Counted from the stretch's first letter, positions 24,075-34,742 are shown. The stretch: 64,000 bases of DNA from Bacteroidota bacterium (GCA_018902795.1 JAHIQD010000020.1:1-64000); one strand, 5' to 3'. Made by a program: numbers and translations. Notes: generated by a model from the letters alone, not told the origin.

Positions 24075-26723
24075 ATGTGGTTTAGCAAATCAATAAACGA
24101 CACGCTGAAAGAACTTGATGTACATCCTGAAACCGGACTTTCATCAGAAGAAGCCGCGAAACGGAAAAAACATTTCGGTCTCAATGAGCTGGAAGTTAAA
24201 AAAAAGAAAACTGTTTTTCAGATTTTCATTTCCCAACTGAATGACTGGCTGATCTATGTACTGCTCGCTGCCGTTGTTATCACTTTTCTGATGGGTGAGT
24301 ACGTGGATTCAGTGATTATTGTCTTAGTGATAGCCGTTAATGCGGGAATCGGCGTGTATCAGGAAGTAAAGGCCGGAAAAGCCATCGATGCCCTAATGAA
24401 AATGTCCTCCCCGAAAGCATTAGTAAAAAGAGATTCCCATACCAAAGAAATCGAAAGTTCTGAGCTTGTTCCCGGCGATATTGTGATTCTGGAAGCGGGA
24501 AGAATCGTTCCCGCCGATCTCCGGCTCATCGAAACCGCCAATCTTCAGATCGAAGAATCGGCGCTTACCGGTGAATCGGTACCCGAAAATAAAAAAGCGG
24601 AAGAAATTTACGGTGATCCAAAAACTCCGGTTGGTGACCGTGAAAACCAGGCCTTCATGACGTCTGTGGTGACTTATGGAAGGGGCGCCGGCGTTGTGGT
24701 AGAAACCGGTATGAAAACAGAAGTGGGAAAAATTGCCCACCTCATCGATAATGAAGAATCCACCAAAACACCTTTGGAAAAACGCCTGAATGACCTGGGT
24801 AAACTGCTGGGGAAAATCGCAGTAGGCATCTGCGCATTCATTTTTATCCTTTCCTGGTTTCAGGGCAGGGATTTAGCTGAAATGTTTCTTACGGCGGTTT
24901 CTCTGGCGGTTGCATCTATCCCGGAAGGGTTGGCGGCCATTGTGGCAGTAGTACTTTCCATTGGCGTCACCTCCATGTCGAAGAAGAACGCAATTATCAG
25001 ACGGCTTCCTGCGGTAGAAACGCTGGGATCCGTTAATGTGATCTGTTCCGATAAAACAGGGACTTTGACCATGAATAAAATGACCGTCACCCAGATTTTT
25101 ACTTCGGATGGACTTATCGATTTAGATAATCACCGGAAAAATGAAATACCCCACGCCGCAAAACTGCTTACCAAAGGAATGATTCTGTGTTCCGACGCAA
25201 CACTCGAAGGTGGTGACTGTACAGGAGATCCTACGGAGGTTGCACTCCTGGTGCTGGGTGATGCAATTAATCTTGACAGGAAAAATTTACTCAGCAATAC
25301 GAAAAGAATCAATGAAAAAGCTTTTGACAGCGACCGTAAAATGATGTCGGTTCTCGTCAAGGAAGAAGATGGAGATTATAAGGTTTTCACGAAGGGAGCT
25401 TTGGGAAGCCTTAATAAAGTCTGCACTAAAATTTTTACTGACGGTGAAATCCGTGAGATTACCAAATTTGATTTGGAAAATTTCAGCACTGCAGCGGGGG
25501 AAATGTCGGATCACGCATTGAGGACTTTAGCGTTGGCCTACCGACCTGCGCACCGGGAGACGAAGCCAGAAGAAATGGAGGGGGAACTGGTGCTCGTTGG
25601 TCTTGTAGGCATGATGGATCCGGCAAGAGACGAAGTAAAACCTGCGGTTGCACTCGCCAAAAAAGCAGGAATAAAAACCGTAATGATTACCGGCGACCAC
25701 CGCAATACTGCTTTTGCCATCGCTAAAAATCTGGAGATCGCACAGCATATCGCGCAGGTCATTACCGGTCCCGAACTCGATGATTACAGTGAGGAAGATT
25801 TAAAAAATAATGTGGATCAGTATCTGGTATATGCCCGAGTGTCACCGGAACACAAGGTAAAGATCGTGCGCGCCCTGAAAGCCAATGGAAATATCGTCTC
25901 CATGACCGGTGACGGAGTGAATGACGCACCTTCTTTAAACGCTGCAGACATTGGCGTTGCGATGGGAATTACAGGAACGGATGTGGCAAAAGGCGCGGCC
26001 GACATGATTCTGACGGATGATAATTTCTCCACCATTGTAAAAGCCATTGAACAGGGCAGAAACATCTACAGCAACATTAAAAAATCGGTGATATTTCTGC
26101 TGACCTGCAATCTTGGTGAAGTGGTGGTGATGTTTCTGGCGTTAGCCATTGGATGGGCTTCTCCGCTCATTGCTACCCAGCTTTTGTGGATCAATCTGAT
26201 CACCGATTCATTACCGGCTATTGCATTGGGGATGGACGAAGCCGATCCTGATGTCATGGCAGAAAAACCGCGGGATCCAAAGGAAAATTTCTTTTCGAAC
26301 GGTACCGGCCTTCTGGCTGTCATCATGGGCGTTTTTATTGGTTTGGTCACGTTTTTTGCATTTTGGTACGGTTATTATGAAATGGGCTATTTGCCGCTGG
26401 ATAAAGAGTTGCCGGAAGAGGTGGTAAAAAATGCGAGAACTTTAGCCTTCATGGTTTTAGTCTTTGCTCAGCTTTTCTATTCTTTGGGGCTGAGGAATAT
26501 GAAGAAAAATATTTTCCAGATCGGGGTTTTCAGCAATATGTATTTGGTTGGGGCTATAATCATTGGTGTTTTACTGCAGGTTTTGGTGCTGATTGTTCCG
26601 GTAATGCGGGAAGCTTTTAAACTTCATATGCTTGATCAAAAGGGTTGGATGATGGCCACAATTCTCGGCCTTCTTCCACTTACGGTACTTGAGCTTTATA
26701 AAGCAGTTTTTAAACGTATTTAA
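24075..26723 (+). CDS. cation-transporting P-type ATPase, type IIA (Ca2+-like)
   Basis: 882 residues. N-terminal cation ATPase domain, A-domain with the TGES motif (LTGESVPENK, about 159-168), phosphorylation site DKTGTLT with Asp326, nucleotide domain, and hinge GDGVNDAPSL. M4 carries VASIPEGLAAIV and the family block VTSMSKKNAIIRRLPAVETLGS. M5-M6 show NLGEVV and WINLITDSLPAIALGMDE, so calcium or a similar divalent ion is likely, exported at the cost of ATP; manganese is possible. Ten membrane helices. The AI-2E-type permease gene follows after 70 bp and may be co-transcribed. Confidence 0.93.
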   Translation: MWFSKSINDTLKELDVHPETGLSSEEAAKRKKHFGLNELEVKKKKTVFQIFISQLNDWLIYVLLAAVVITFLMGEYVDSVIIVLVIAVNAGIGVYQEVKAGKAIDALMKMSSPKALVKRDSHTKEIESSELVPGDIVILEAGRIVPADLRLIETANLQIEESALTGESVPENKKAEEIYGDPKTPVGDRENQAFMTSVVTYGRGAGVVVETGMKTEVGKIAHLIDNEESTKTPLEKRLNDLGKLLGKIAVGICAFIFILSWFQGRDLAEMFLTAVSLAVASIPEGLAAIVAVVLSIGVTSMSKKNAIIRRLPAVETLGSVNVICSDKTGTLTMNKMTVTQIFTSDGLIDLDNHRKNEIPHAAKLLTKGMILCSDATLEGGDCTGDPTEVALLVLGDAINLDRKNLLSNTKRINEKAFDSDRKMMSVLVKEEDGDYKVFTKGALGSLNKVCTKIFTDGEIREITKFDLENFSTAAGEMSDHALRTLALAYRPAHRETKPEEMEGELVLVGLVGMMDPARDEVKPAVALAKKAGIKTVMITGDHRNTAFAIAKNLEIAQHIAQVITGPELDDYSEEDLKNNVDQYLVYARVSPEHKVKIVRALKANGNIVSMTGDGVNDAPSLNAADIGVAMGITGTDVAKGAADMILTDDNFSTIVKAIEQGRNIYSNIKKSVIFLLTCNLGEVVVMFLALAIGWASPLIATQLLWINLITDSLPAIALGMDEADPDVMAEKPRDPKENFFSNGTGLLAVIMGVFIGLVTFFAFWYGYYEMGYLPLDKELPEEVVKNARTLAFMVLVFAQLFYSLGLRNMKKNIFQIGVFSNMYLVGAIIIGVLLQVLVLIVPVMREAFKLHMLDQKGWMMATILGLLPLTVLELYKAVFKRI

Positions 26724-26793
26724 ATAGAATTTCAATTAGAAGTCTTAGTTTAAAACGCGCAATGTTTCTTAAATTTGATTAAAATTCACAGAC

Positions 26794-27855
26794 ATGCAAA
26801 AACTGTTTGAGAAAATCAATGTTCAGAAAGCCATTCTGTTCCTCGCGGTTCTGCTGATTCTGATTATTTTGGCTGAACTGAAGTACTTCATATCAGGTTT
26901 GCTGGGTGCAGTCACGCTGTATGTACTTACGCGAAAATTTTATCTGAGACTCGTGGAGGAGAAAAAACGGAATAAAAACCTTTCCATTGCCCTGATTATA
27001 TTTTTAATCATCATCACTTTCGCCATTCCGCTGTGGATTATTCTGGAAATTCTGATCCCGAAAATCAATGAGTTTCTCAGTGACCGTACCGCTATTTTGG
27101 ATAAATTCAATTCTATCCGAGTGCTGCTTGAAAATAATGAATTCTTCAAACGTTTTGATATCACTTTTTCGGATGACAGAGTTATAAGGCTCATCAACAG
27201 GGTTATTTCCTATATTCCCTCGACGGTACAGTGGGTCGGTCAAACTGTTGCAAATATTTTCACAGCGCTTTTTATCCTTTATTTTATGCTCATCAATGCC
27301 AGAACGATGGAAGAGCGCTTTAAAGAACTGCTGCCGGTTTCTAAAGAGAGCAAAAGATTTTTCATATCGCAGAATGCTGCACTTATTAAATCCAATGCCT
27401 ACGGAATTCCTGTTTTAGGGTTTGCTCAGGGGGTGATTGCGATTATTGGATATTCTATTTTTGGGGTACACAACGCTGTTTTCTGGGGGTTATTGACCGG
27501 TGCAGCCTCTATTGTTCCTGTTTTGGGGACGATGTTTATCTATATCCCGGTCTGCGTTTACCAAATTGCCAGTGGCGATGTAAGCGGTGGGCTGATGCTT
27601 ACGCTGTATTGTTTTGTTTTAGTAGGAGGGATTGATAATGTCTTGCGTTTCACCCTGCTGAAAAAGATGGCAGATATTCATCCCTTGATTACGGTTTTCG
27701 GGGTGGTTTTGGGACTGAAGATTTTTGGGGTAATGGGGTTGGTTTTTGGGCCTGTAATGCTTTCCCTGCCGGGGATGCTGTTTAAAATTTTTAAAATAGA
27801 AAAGAGTCTGAATAAAAATAAGCCCCCGGAAGGTTTCAACCAAACCGTTGAGTAA
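26794..27855 (+). CDS. AI-2E family permease (UPF0118)
   Basis: 353 residues with about 7-8 membrane helices and a soluble insert (about 90-145). The ending GLKIFGVMGLVFGPVMLSLPGMLFKIFK is the conserved family motif. The family includes autoinducer-2 exporters and Na+/H+ antiporters, so the substrate cannot be named from sequence. Single gene 70 bp after the P-type ATPase on the same strand. Confidence 0.88.
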   Translation: MQKLFEKINVQKAILFLAVLLILIILAELKYFISGLLGAVTLYVLTRKFYLRLVEEKKRNKNLSIALIIFLIIITFAIPLWIILEILIPKINEFLSDRTAILDKFNSIRVLLENNEFFKRFDITFSDDRVIRLINRVISYIPSTVQWVGQTVANIFTALFILYFMLINARTMEERFKELLPVSKESKRFFISQNAALIKSNAYGIPVLGFAQGVIAIIGYSIFGVHNAVFWGLLTGAASIVPVLGTMFIYIPVCVYQIASGDVSGGLMLTLYCFVLVGGIDNVLRFTLLKKMADIHPLITVFGVVLGLKIFGVMGLVFGPVMLSLPGMLFKIFKIEKSLNKNKPPEGFNQTVE

Positions 27856-28013
27856 AGAAATCTTCACTGTGAAATTTTCTGTTTTCAGTCCGAGGTAGGA
27901 TAGGGTCTTTTATACAACCCTTATGAGAAAATATTTTTCCACAAAATTTTTAATATAAACTTAGTTTCGCTATTTTTGTGAGTTACTGAATTTTAAAAGC
28001 CTTTTGCATTAAT

Positions 28014-29897
28014 ATGAGCGAAAACAACACTGTAAATTATTCCGAAGATAACATCAGAACCCTCGATTGGCAGGAACATATCAGGATTCGGCCGGGAATG
28101 TATATCGGAAAGCTGGGAGACGGTTCTTCTGCCGATGACGGTATTTATATTTTGCTCAAAGAAATCATAGATAATTCCATCGATGAATTCGTGATGAAAT
28201 CCGGTAAAAGGATCGAAATCAAAATTGATGAAGGCAAAGCAACCATCCGTGATTATGGCCGTGGGATCCCTTTGGGAAAGGTTGTTGATGCAGTTTCTAA
28301 AATGAATACCGGTGGTAAATACGATTCCAAGGCCTTTAAAAAATCGGTAGGTTTAAATGGAGTTGGTTCTAAAGCAGTAAATGCACTTTCAGAATATTTC
28401 CGTGTAAAATCAATCCGCGAAGGAAAAAGTAAGGTGGCAGAATTCTCAAAAGGAATCATCACCGAGGACTTCCCGGAAGCCGACACTTCTGACCGAAACG
28501 GAACAGAAATCACTTTTATTCCTGACGGTACCATTTTTACCCATTTTAAGTTCAGGAAAGAGTACATCGAAAAGATGCTCAAAAATTACTGCTACCTGAA
28601 TCCGGGTTTGAAAATAGTTTTCAACGGAGAAACTTATTTTTCTGAAAATGGTTTGCGCGACCTCTTGCAGGAAGAGCTGGAAGGGGAAATCCTTTATCCG
28701 ATTGTTCATCTGAAAGACGAAGATATTGAAGTGGCGATCACGCATTCCGACAAATCACAGTCTGAAACTTATTTTTCCTTCGTCAACGGACAGAATACAA
28801 CACAAGGTGGAACACATCTTAACGCTTTCAGGGAAGCGTATGTAAAAACCATCCGCGAATATTTCAATAAAAATTTTGAAGCGGCAGATATCCGTAAATC
28901 GATCATTGCTGCGGTTTCCATTAAAGTAATTGAACCGGTTTTCGAATCTCAGACCAAAACCAAACTCGGTTCCAACGAAATGGAGCCCGGAAAGGAAACG
29001 GTGAGAACCTTCATCACGAACTTTCTTAAAAACAAACTCGATAATTTCCTTCACCAGAATCAGGAAATTGCTGAAGCCATTCACCGGAAAATTATAATTT
29101 CCGAAAGAGAAAGAAAGGAACTTTCAGGTATTCAGAAACTCGCGCGTGAAAGAGCAAAAAAGGTTTCTCTACACAACAAAAAACTTCGCGACTGCCGTGA
29201 ACATTACAACGATCAGAAAGCGGTAAGAAAGGCAGAAACCATGATTTTTATTACCGAGGGAGATTCAGCTTCCGGTTCCATTACCAAATCCCGCGATGTA
29301 GAAACGCAGGCTGTTTTCTCTTTGAAAGGAAAACCCCTGAACTGTTATGGATTAACCAAAAGGGTAGTGTATGAAAATGAAGAATTCAACCTTCTGCAGG
29401 CTGCTTTAAATATTGAGGATTCTCTGGAAGATCTGCGGTATAATCACGTGATTATCGCTACCGATGCCGATGTGGACGGGATGCACATCCGTTTGCTGAT
29501 GATTACTTTCTTCCTTCAGTTTTTCCCGGATTTAATTAAAAACGGACATCTTTATATTTTGCAGACTCCTTTATTCAGGGTGAGAAACAAAAAAGAAACG
29601 CGCTATTGCTATTCGGAAGCTGAAAGGGTAAAAGCCCTGAATGAACTCGGGAAAAATCCCGAAATCACGCGATTTAAAGGACTTGGTGAGATTTCGCCGG
29701 ACGAGTTTAAACATTTCATCGGAAAAGATATCCGTCTGGAACCTGTGGTTTTAGGAAAAGACCAAACCATTGACCAGCTTCTGGAATTTTATATGGGGAA
29801 AAATACGCCCGACCGGCAGCTTTTTATCCTTCAGAATCTCGTTGTTGAAGATCCTGATATTGAAAAGAAAGAAATAATGGCGGAAGAAGCTCAATAA
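28014..29897 (+). CDS. parE: DNA topoisomerase IV subunit B
   Basis: 627 residues. GHKL ATPase domain: IRIRPGMYIG, EIIDNSIDEF, RDYGRGIPLGKV, GLNGVGSKAVNALS; transducer domain; TOPRIM domain with EGDSASGS and DADVDGMHIR. ParE is favoured over GyrB by length, by the absence of a GyrB-type insert, and by the A-subunit gene two positions downstream. It supplies ATP-driven strand passage for chromosome decatenation. Upstream, TATTTTTG at 27971-27978 may be the -7 box. A small membrane protein gene follows after 21 bp. Confidence 0.95.
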   Translation: MSENNTVNYSEDNIRTLDWQEHIRIRPGMYIGKLGDGSSADDGIYILLKEIIDNSIDEFVMKSGKRIEIKIDEGKATIRDYGRGIPLGKVVDAVSKMNTGGKYDSKAFKKSVGLNGVGSKAVNALSEYFRVKSIREGKSKVAEFSKGIITEDFPEADTSDRNGTEITFIPDGTIFTHFKFRKEYIEKMLKNYCYLNPGLKIVFNGETYFSENGLRDLLQEELEGEILYPIVHLKDEDIEVAITHSDKSQSETYFSFVNGQNTTQGGTHLNAFREAYVKTIREYFNKNFEAADIRKSIIAAVSIKVIEPVFESQTKTKLGSNEMEPGKETVRTFITNFLKNKLDNFLHQNQEIAEAIHRKIIISERERKELSGIQKLARERAKKVSLHNKKLRDCREHYNDQKAVRKAETMIFITEGDSASGSITKSRDVETQAVFSLKGKPLNCYGLTKRVVYENEEFNLLQAALNIEDSLEDLRYNHVIIATDADVDGMHIRLLMITFFLQFFPDLIKNGHLYILQTPLFRVRNKKETRYCYSEAERVKALNELGKNPEITRFKGLGEISPDEFKHFIGKDIRLEPVVLGKDQTIDQLLEFYMGKNTPDRQLFILQNLVVEDPDIEKKEIMAEEAQ

Positions 29898-29918
29898 CTT
29901 CTAAAGAAAAACAGCTTC

Positions 29919-30407
29919 ATGAGACTTAACAACAGAAACAAGCAGGGACGCTATAATTTCCTCGGAACGCTTTTTTTACTGGCTTTCCTTTTCGGTGTTA
30001 TTGCTTTTACCCTGGAAAAATACAGGTTTGATATTTTAGGCTCGGAAAGCGTCTTCTTAATTATCGTGCCAGCAGTTTTCCTCTGTGTTTTTTATCTGAG
30101 AGGAAGACAGATTTTTGAATATGACAGCGACGGGGAAGCCCTGAACTTCAAGAACAGAAATGTGCTGGTGTTTTTTGATAAACCCATCAGTGACGAGTTT
30201 CCCAAATATAAACTCATGAACTATGAAATTGTAAATGCAGTAATTTTCAAAAGATTATTCATCACGATTTCAAGTAAAAAAAATCATCCCATCATTTTAA
30301 AATATGATGTATCCTATTTAACGAAAAAGGAACTGAATGACCTGAAAATTTCGTTAAGCAAAGTCATAAAAACGAACCAAGAAATAAAGAGAGAGAATAA
30401 CAGTTGA
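29919..30407 (+). CDS. small membrane protein between parE and parC
   Basis: 162 residues. Two membrane helices (about 14-34 and 44-64) near the N-terminus, then a soluble beta-rich part (FEYDSDGEALNFKNR..., KKNHPIILKYDVSYLTKKELNDL) resembling a PH-like domain. Function unknown. The stop codon TGA overlaps the parC ATG (TGATG), so translation is coupled to parC. Confidence 0.8.
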   Translation: MRLNNRNKQGRYNFLGTLFLLAFLFGVIAFTLEKYRFDILGSESVFLIIVPAVFLCVFYLRGRQIFEYDSDGEALNFKNRNVLVFFDKPISDEFPKYKLMNYEIVNAVIFKRLFITISSKKNHPIILKYDVSYLTKKELNDLKISLSKVIKTNQEIKRENNS

Positions 30408-33013
30408 TGGAAGAACTAGACAATCACCACGAAGAATCCCTGAAAAAGGTTTCCGGTCTTTACAAGGACTGGTTTTTAGATTACGCTTCTTATGTAATTT
30501 TAGACAGGGCGATTCCTTCAATTTTTGACGGTTTCAAGCCGGTTCAGCGTAGAATCATGCATTCCATGAGAGAACTGGAGGACGGACGTTATAACAAAGT
30601 GGCCAACCTCGTAGGAAACACCATGAAGTATCACCCACACGGAGATGCTTCTATCACCGATGCTATGGTGCAGATCGGCCAGAAAGAACTGCTTATCGAT
30701 ATGCAGGGAAACTGGGGAAACATCTATACCGGAGATTCCGCGGCGGCAGCAAGATATATTGAAGCAAGGTTAACGCCTTTTGCCCTGGAAGTGGTTTTCA
30801 ATCCGAAAACGACCGAATGGAGCAAATCTTATGACGGCAGAAACAACGAACCTATCGACTTGCCGGTGAAATTTCCTCTGCTTCTTGCATCCGGTGTGGA
30901 AGGGATTGGTGTGGGACTTTCCACGAAAATCATGCCCCACAATTTCAATGAGCTGATCAATGCTTCCATTGCACATTTAAAGGGGAAAAAATTCGAGATT
31001 TATCCAGATTTCCTGACCGGCGGAATGCTTGATGTTTCCAATTATAATGATGGTGAAAGAGGCGGAAGAATCCGTGCGAGAGCCAGAATCATTCAGAAGG
31101 ACAAACATACGCTCTGCATCAACGAACTTCCTTTCGGTAAAAACACCGGCGATTTAATTGATTCCATCATTAAAGCCAATGAAAAAGGGAAGATTAAAAT
31201 CAAGAAAATTGAGGACAATACTTCAGATCAGGTTGAAATCAACATCCTTTTAAACAACGACGTTTCACCGGATAAAACCATCGATGCGCTGTACGCATTT
31301 ACCGATTGTGAAATTCCGATTTCTCCGAATGCCTGCGTAATCGTTGGTGACAAACCTGAGTTCTTAACAGTCTCAGAAATTTTAAGAAGGAACACCGATC
31401 ATACGGTTTCGCTGCTTAAAAAAGAACTCGAAATTGAACTTCACGAACTTCAGGAAAAATGGCACTTTGCAAGTCTGGAGAAAATTTTCATTGAAAACGA
31501 AATCTATCAGGAAATCAAAGGTAAATCGTCGAAAGAGGAAGTATACGAAGCCGTTGATAAAGCACTGAGACCATTTACCAAACATCTTTTGCGGGCAGTA
31601 ACTACAGATGATATTATTAAATTAACCGAACTTCCGTTCATGCGGATTTCGCGTTATGATCAGGATAAAGCCGTTGAAAACCTACTCGCTTTAGAAGGCA
31701 AGATTGAGCAGGTACAACATCATTTGGCGAATCTGATTACTTATGCAATTGATTATTTCCTGAATATTCAGAAAAAATACGGCAAAGGAAAAGAGCGTAA
31801 AACCGAACTGAGGGTTTTTGATACCATCGATGCCACAAAAGTGGCGGTGGCGAACGAAAAATTCTACGCTAATTTTGAAGAAGGCTTCATCGGAACTTCA
31901 CTCAGAAAAGACCAGTATCTGTTCGACTGCTCCGATATCGACGATATCATTACCTTCCAGAAAGACGGTACGATGAAAGTGGTAAAAGTGGAAGCCAAAA
32001 CCTTTATCGGAAAAAATATAGAGCACGTTGCCGTTTGGAAAAAAAACGACAAACGCACGGTGTATAACATGATTTACCGCGAAGGCAGGGAAGGACCGTA
32101 TTATATGAAACGTTTTTCGGTAACCGGAGTTACCAGAAATACCGATTATAAGCTCGCTTCGGATAAAAAAGGTTCAGAAATGCTTTATTTTTCAGCAAAT
32201 CCGAATGGTGAAGCGGAGCTGGTAACCGTGATTCTGAAACCTAACGCAAGAGTAAGAAAGAATAAAATCGAGATCGATTTCTCTGAACTGGCGATTAAAG
32301 GAAGAGATTCCAAAGGAAATCTGGTGACGAAATATGCCATTAAAAAAGTAGATATGAAGGAAGAAGGTCATTCTACTTTGGCACCGAGGAAAATCTGGTT
32401 CGATGATACGGTAAGAAGATTAAATGCTGATGCGCGCGGAACTTTACTCGGAACTTTTAAAGGGGATGATAAAATTTTAACTGTGAATTCTCAGGGCGAG
32501 GCAAAACTCATTTCGTTCGATTTGATGAGCCGTTTTGATGATGAATATTTAATTCTCGAAAAATGGAAACCTGAGCAGCCAATTACTGCCATTTATTTTG
32601 ACGGTGAAAAGCAAATTTATTTCATCAAACGTTTCCTTTTGGAAAACACCACGAATGTTCAGACTTTCATGCCTTCAGATCATCCGAAATCGTTTATCGA
32701 GCAGGTCATTGTTGCTGATAATGCCACGGCGGAAATTATTTTCGCCAAAGACAAAGGCAAGGAAAAAGATCCTGAAACCATCAATATTGATGAATTTATC
32801 GCAGTAAAAGGAATTAAAGCCATCGGAAACCAGTTTATAAAAGACAAGGTAAAATCCATCAACATCACGATTCCTGAACCGACGGAAGAAATAAATCCTG
32901 GTTTTGATGTGGTGGAAAGCACGGAAGGCCATATCAGCTTCATCGATGAAGATGTAAAAGACGGCGATTTTCCTGATGAAGGAACGATTGGAAGTTTGTT
33001 TGAGGAAGAATAG
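30407..33013 (+). CDS. parC: DNA topoisomerase IV subunit A
   Basis: 868 residues, ATG at 30407 overlapping the previous stop by one base; a TTG three bases earlier is not needed. Winged-helix/tower/breakage-reunion domain with RAIPSIFDGFKPVQRRIMHSM and the catalytic tyrosine Y117 in AAAARYIEAR; coiled-coil exit gate (~330-470); C-terminal beta-propeller blades (~520-800) and an acidic tail (DEDVKDGDFPDEG). With ParE it forms the heterotetramer that decatenates chromosomes. The quinolone-resistance region (HPHGDASITDAM, ~76-87) has S82 and D85, which looks sensitive. Confidence 0.95.
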   Translation: MEELDNHHEESLKKVSGLYKDWFLDYASYVILDRAIPSIFDGFKPVQRRIMHSMRELEDGRYNKVANLVGNTMKYHPHGDASITDAMVQIGQKELLIDMQGNWGNIYTGDSAAAARYIEARLTPFALEVVFNPKTTEWSKSYDGRNNEPIDLPVKFPLLLASGVEGIGVGLSTKIMPHNFNELINASIAHLKGKKFEIYPDFLTGGMLDVSNYNDGERGGRIRARARIIQKDKHTLCINELPFGKNTGDLIDSIIKANEKGKIKIKKIEDNTSDQVEINILLNNDVSPDKTIDALYAFTDCEIPISPNACVIVGDKPEFLTVSEILRRNTDHTVSLLKKELEIELHELQEKWHFASLEKIFIENEIYQEIKGKSSKEEVYEAVDKALRPFTKHLLRAVTTDDIIKLTELPFMRISRYDQDKAVENLLALEGKIEQVQHHLANLITYAIDYFLNIQKKYGKGKERKTELRVFDTIDATKVAVANEKFYANFEEGFIGTSLRKDQYLFDCSDIDDIITFQKDGTMKVVKVEAKTFIGKNIEHVAVWKKNDKRTVYNMIYREGREGPYYMKRFSVTGVTRNTDYKLASDKKGSEMLYFSANPNGEAELVTVILKPNARVRKNKIEIDFSELAIKGRDSKGNLVTKYAIKKVDMKEEGHSTLAPRKIWFDDTVRRLNADARGTLLGTFKGDDKILTVNSQGEAKLISFDLMSRFDDEYLILEKWKPEQPITAIYFDGEKQIYFIKRFLLENTTNVQTFMPSDHPKSFIEQVIVADNATAEIIFAKDKGKEKDPETINIDEFIAVKGIKAIGNQFIKDKVKSINITIPEPTEEINPGFDVVESTEGHISFIDEDVKDGDFPDEGTIGSLFEEE

Positions 33014-33157
33014 TTTTTGAATTTAATCATAAAGATTTGATCTTCAGGGACGGAAAGCGGTGAAACACGTCGTTTCTGACTGAAGAAAATCCCTGATCAA
33101 AAATGACGTCTTCCAAAATCTGATGCTGCATGTATACACACAATCAAAAATAAACAG

Positions 33158-33913
33158 ATGAAAAGAAAAGCGTTTTTATCTTTTATATTGGGATCTATCC
33201 TGTTATTCAGCATTTATCATTTTCCTGAATTCTTTTCGGAATTCTGGATAATGGCCGTCTTTAAAATTGGATTTTTAATTGTAGCGCTGTTACTGGCTTT
33301 CCTGCAGGGATGGAAAGGCTTGGCTGCTTACGGCCTGGGAATTAAAGACAGATGGCTGCCCAATTTGCTTAAAGGCCTGTTGATTGGAGTAATGGGATTT
33401 TCGCTTTCTCTTTGGATTTCTTCAATTTTAGGATTTGAAAATATCTTTTTTCAGCAGTCTTTTTCCTTTGTTTTGAAGCAGCTTCCCATGTTGTTGCTCA
33501 TGACAGCCATTCCTTCCGTCGCCGAAGATATCTTAACCCGTGGTTACTTATACGCACATTTGGGAAATAAAATGGGAAAAATCTCTTGGATCTTTCTATC
33601 GGCAGCCATCTTTGTCCTTAATCATATTTGGCGTCTGAATGATGGCTTTGCGGTGATTACCTATCTGTTTTTACTCGGTTTGCTGCTGGCGTACACGGTG
33701 TGGTTGACAAAGTCTTTATGGATGGCTTTCGGGATACATTGGGGATCCAATATCATGTTTGAATCTTCCACTACATTTTTAAAAATTGAATCTTTGGTAA
33801 CCCACCGCGGGGACACCTGGGTTCTGGCAGCAGTTTGGGGACTTTTCTTTTTATTAATGCTGTTCTCGTCAAGACAGGCCAGATTAAAGGAAATACCCGG
33901 AGTCGCCATATAG
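33158..33913 (+). CDS. CPBP-family intramembrane metalloprotease
   Basis: 251 residues with about seven membrane helices. Abi/CPBP motifs: motif 1 is AEDILTRGYLY (E123-D124, D replacing the usual second E), motif 2 LNHIWR (H156), and motif 3 FGIHWGSNIMF (H194, N198). Homologues process CAAX-like or signal-peptide substrates, or protect against bacteriocins. The E-to-D change may weaken activity, though a carboxylate is kept. Single gene, convergent with the DoxX-like gene. Confidence 0.88.
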   Translation: MKRKAFLSFILGSILLFSIYHFPEFFSEFWIMAVFKIGFLIVALLLAFLQGWKGLAAYGLGIKDRWLPNLLKGLLIGVMGFSLSLWISSILGFENIFFQQSFSFVLKQLPMLLLMTAIPSVAEDILTRGYLYAHLGNKMGKISWIFLSAAIFVLNHIWRLNDGFAVITYLFLLGLLLAYTVWLTKSLWMAFGIHWGSNIMFESSTTFLKIESLVTHRGDTWVLAAVWGLFFLLMLFSSRQARLKEIPGVAI

Positions 33914-33936
33914 CAGATAAAAGAAGAGCTCCCGTT

Positions 33937-34617
33937 TCATTGAACCTCTCCGGTTTCAATAGACGATGCGGAACTGACGTAATTACTGCTGCCATCAGCA
34001 TCATTTTTCTTCTTCTTTCTGTATCTTAAATAGCTAACTGTACTGGTAACTGCGAGCGTTATAAAAATCAAGCCTGCGATAAAACCTTTCGAAGCTGCCT
34101 TAAAGTCAAAAATAGAGAAACTGATAAAAAGTAAAAAATAAACCAGCCCTGTTATCTGCCAGTAAATTGAGGGCTCGGTGTGAACGGTGATTTTTGGTAT
34201 TGAATGGTATGAGAAGATCGGCCTAAGCTTCTGATAATCCCAGATCAACAATACAGTCGACGCAAACAGCATGAGCGAAGTGATCATCCAGGTTCCTTTA
34301 AAAGACAGGCTGATCGTGATGATACAGATATTGGTGATCAGACTGAAATAAATTAAATTTCCAAAAGTAGCCAAACGCTGTGTCATCAAAAGAAATCCGG
34401 CCAATAGCTGTGCAAATCCTATAAACTGATAATAAAAACCGGACTGATAAAGCCCTTCAAAAAAGTACCCGATAGGATGATCTGTTGAAATTTGAGTAAA
34501 GCGGTTTCCAATAAGCTTGGTATAACCCGAAGGTATAAATGCAACGCCCAGCAGATATCGCAAATGCACCATAAACCACTGGTTAAATCTGTTTTCTCTT
34601 AACTTTTCATAATTCAT
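33937..34617 (-). CDS. DoxX-like membrane protein
   Basis: 226 residues with about six membrane helices. The first half (RYLLGVAFIPSGYTKLIG... FAQLLAGFLLMTQRLATFGNLIY) fits the DoxX/DoxD-like family; the C-terminal 25 residues are polar and Ser-rich. The family has been tied to thiosulfate/quinone metabolism and oxidative stress, but the function is unknown here. It is the last gene of a run of minus-strand accessory genes (33.9-39.5 kb). Confidence 0.72.
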   Translation of the reverse strand: MNYEKLRENRFNQWFMVHLRYLLGVAFIPSGYTKLIGNRFTQISTDHPIGYFFEGLYQSGFYYQFIGFAQLLAGFLLMTQRLATFGNLIYFSLITNICIITISLSFKGTWMITSLMLFASTVLLIWDYQKLRPIFSYHSIPKITVHTEPSIYWQITGLVYFLLFISFSIFDFKAASKGFIAGLIFITLAVTSTVSYLRYRKKKKNDADGSSNYVSSASSIETGEVQ

Positions 34618-34742
34618 AAAGGGTTAGTCGAAAGTTTTCGATTGATTGTTACATTGATAAAGAGCTGTAAGATAAACTCTTGCGTATTATACATGGTTGA
34701 TGTAATAATAAGAAAATGAACAGCTAATGGTGTTCCTCAGAT

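Noticed and set aside
28014..33013. gyrB/gyrA instead of parE/parC
   Set aside because: The lengths, the linked order and the tail of the A subunit fit topoisomerase IV better; the gyrase genes are expected elsewhere.
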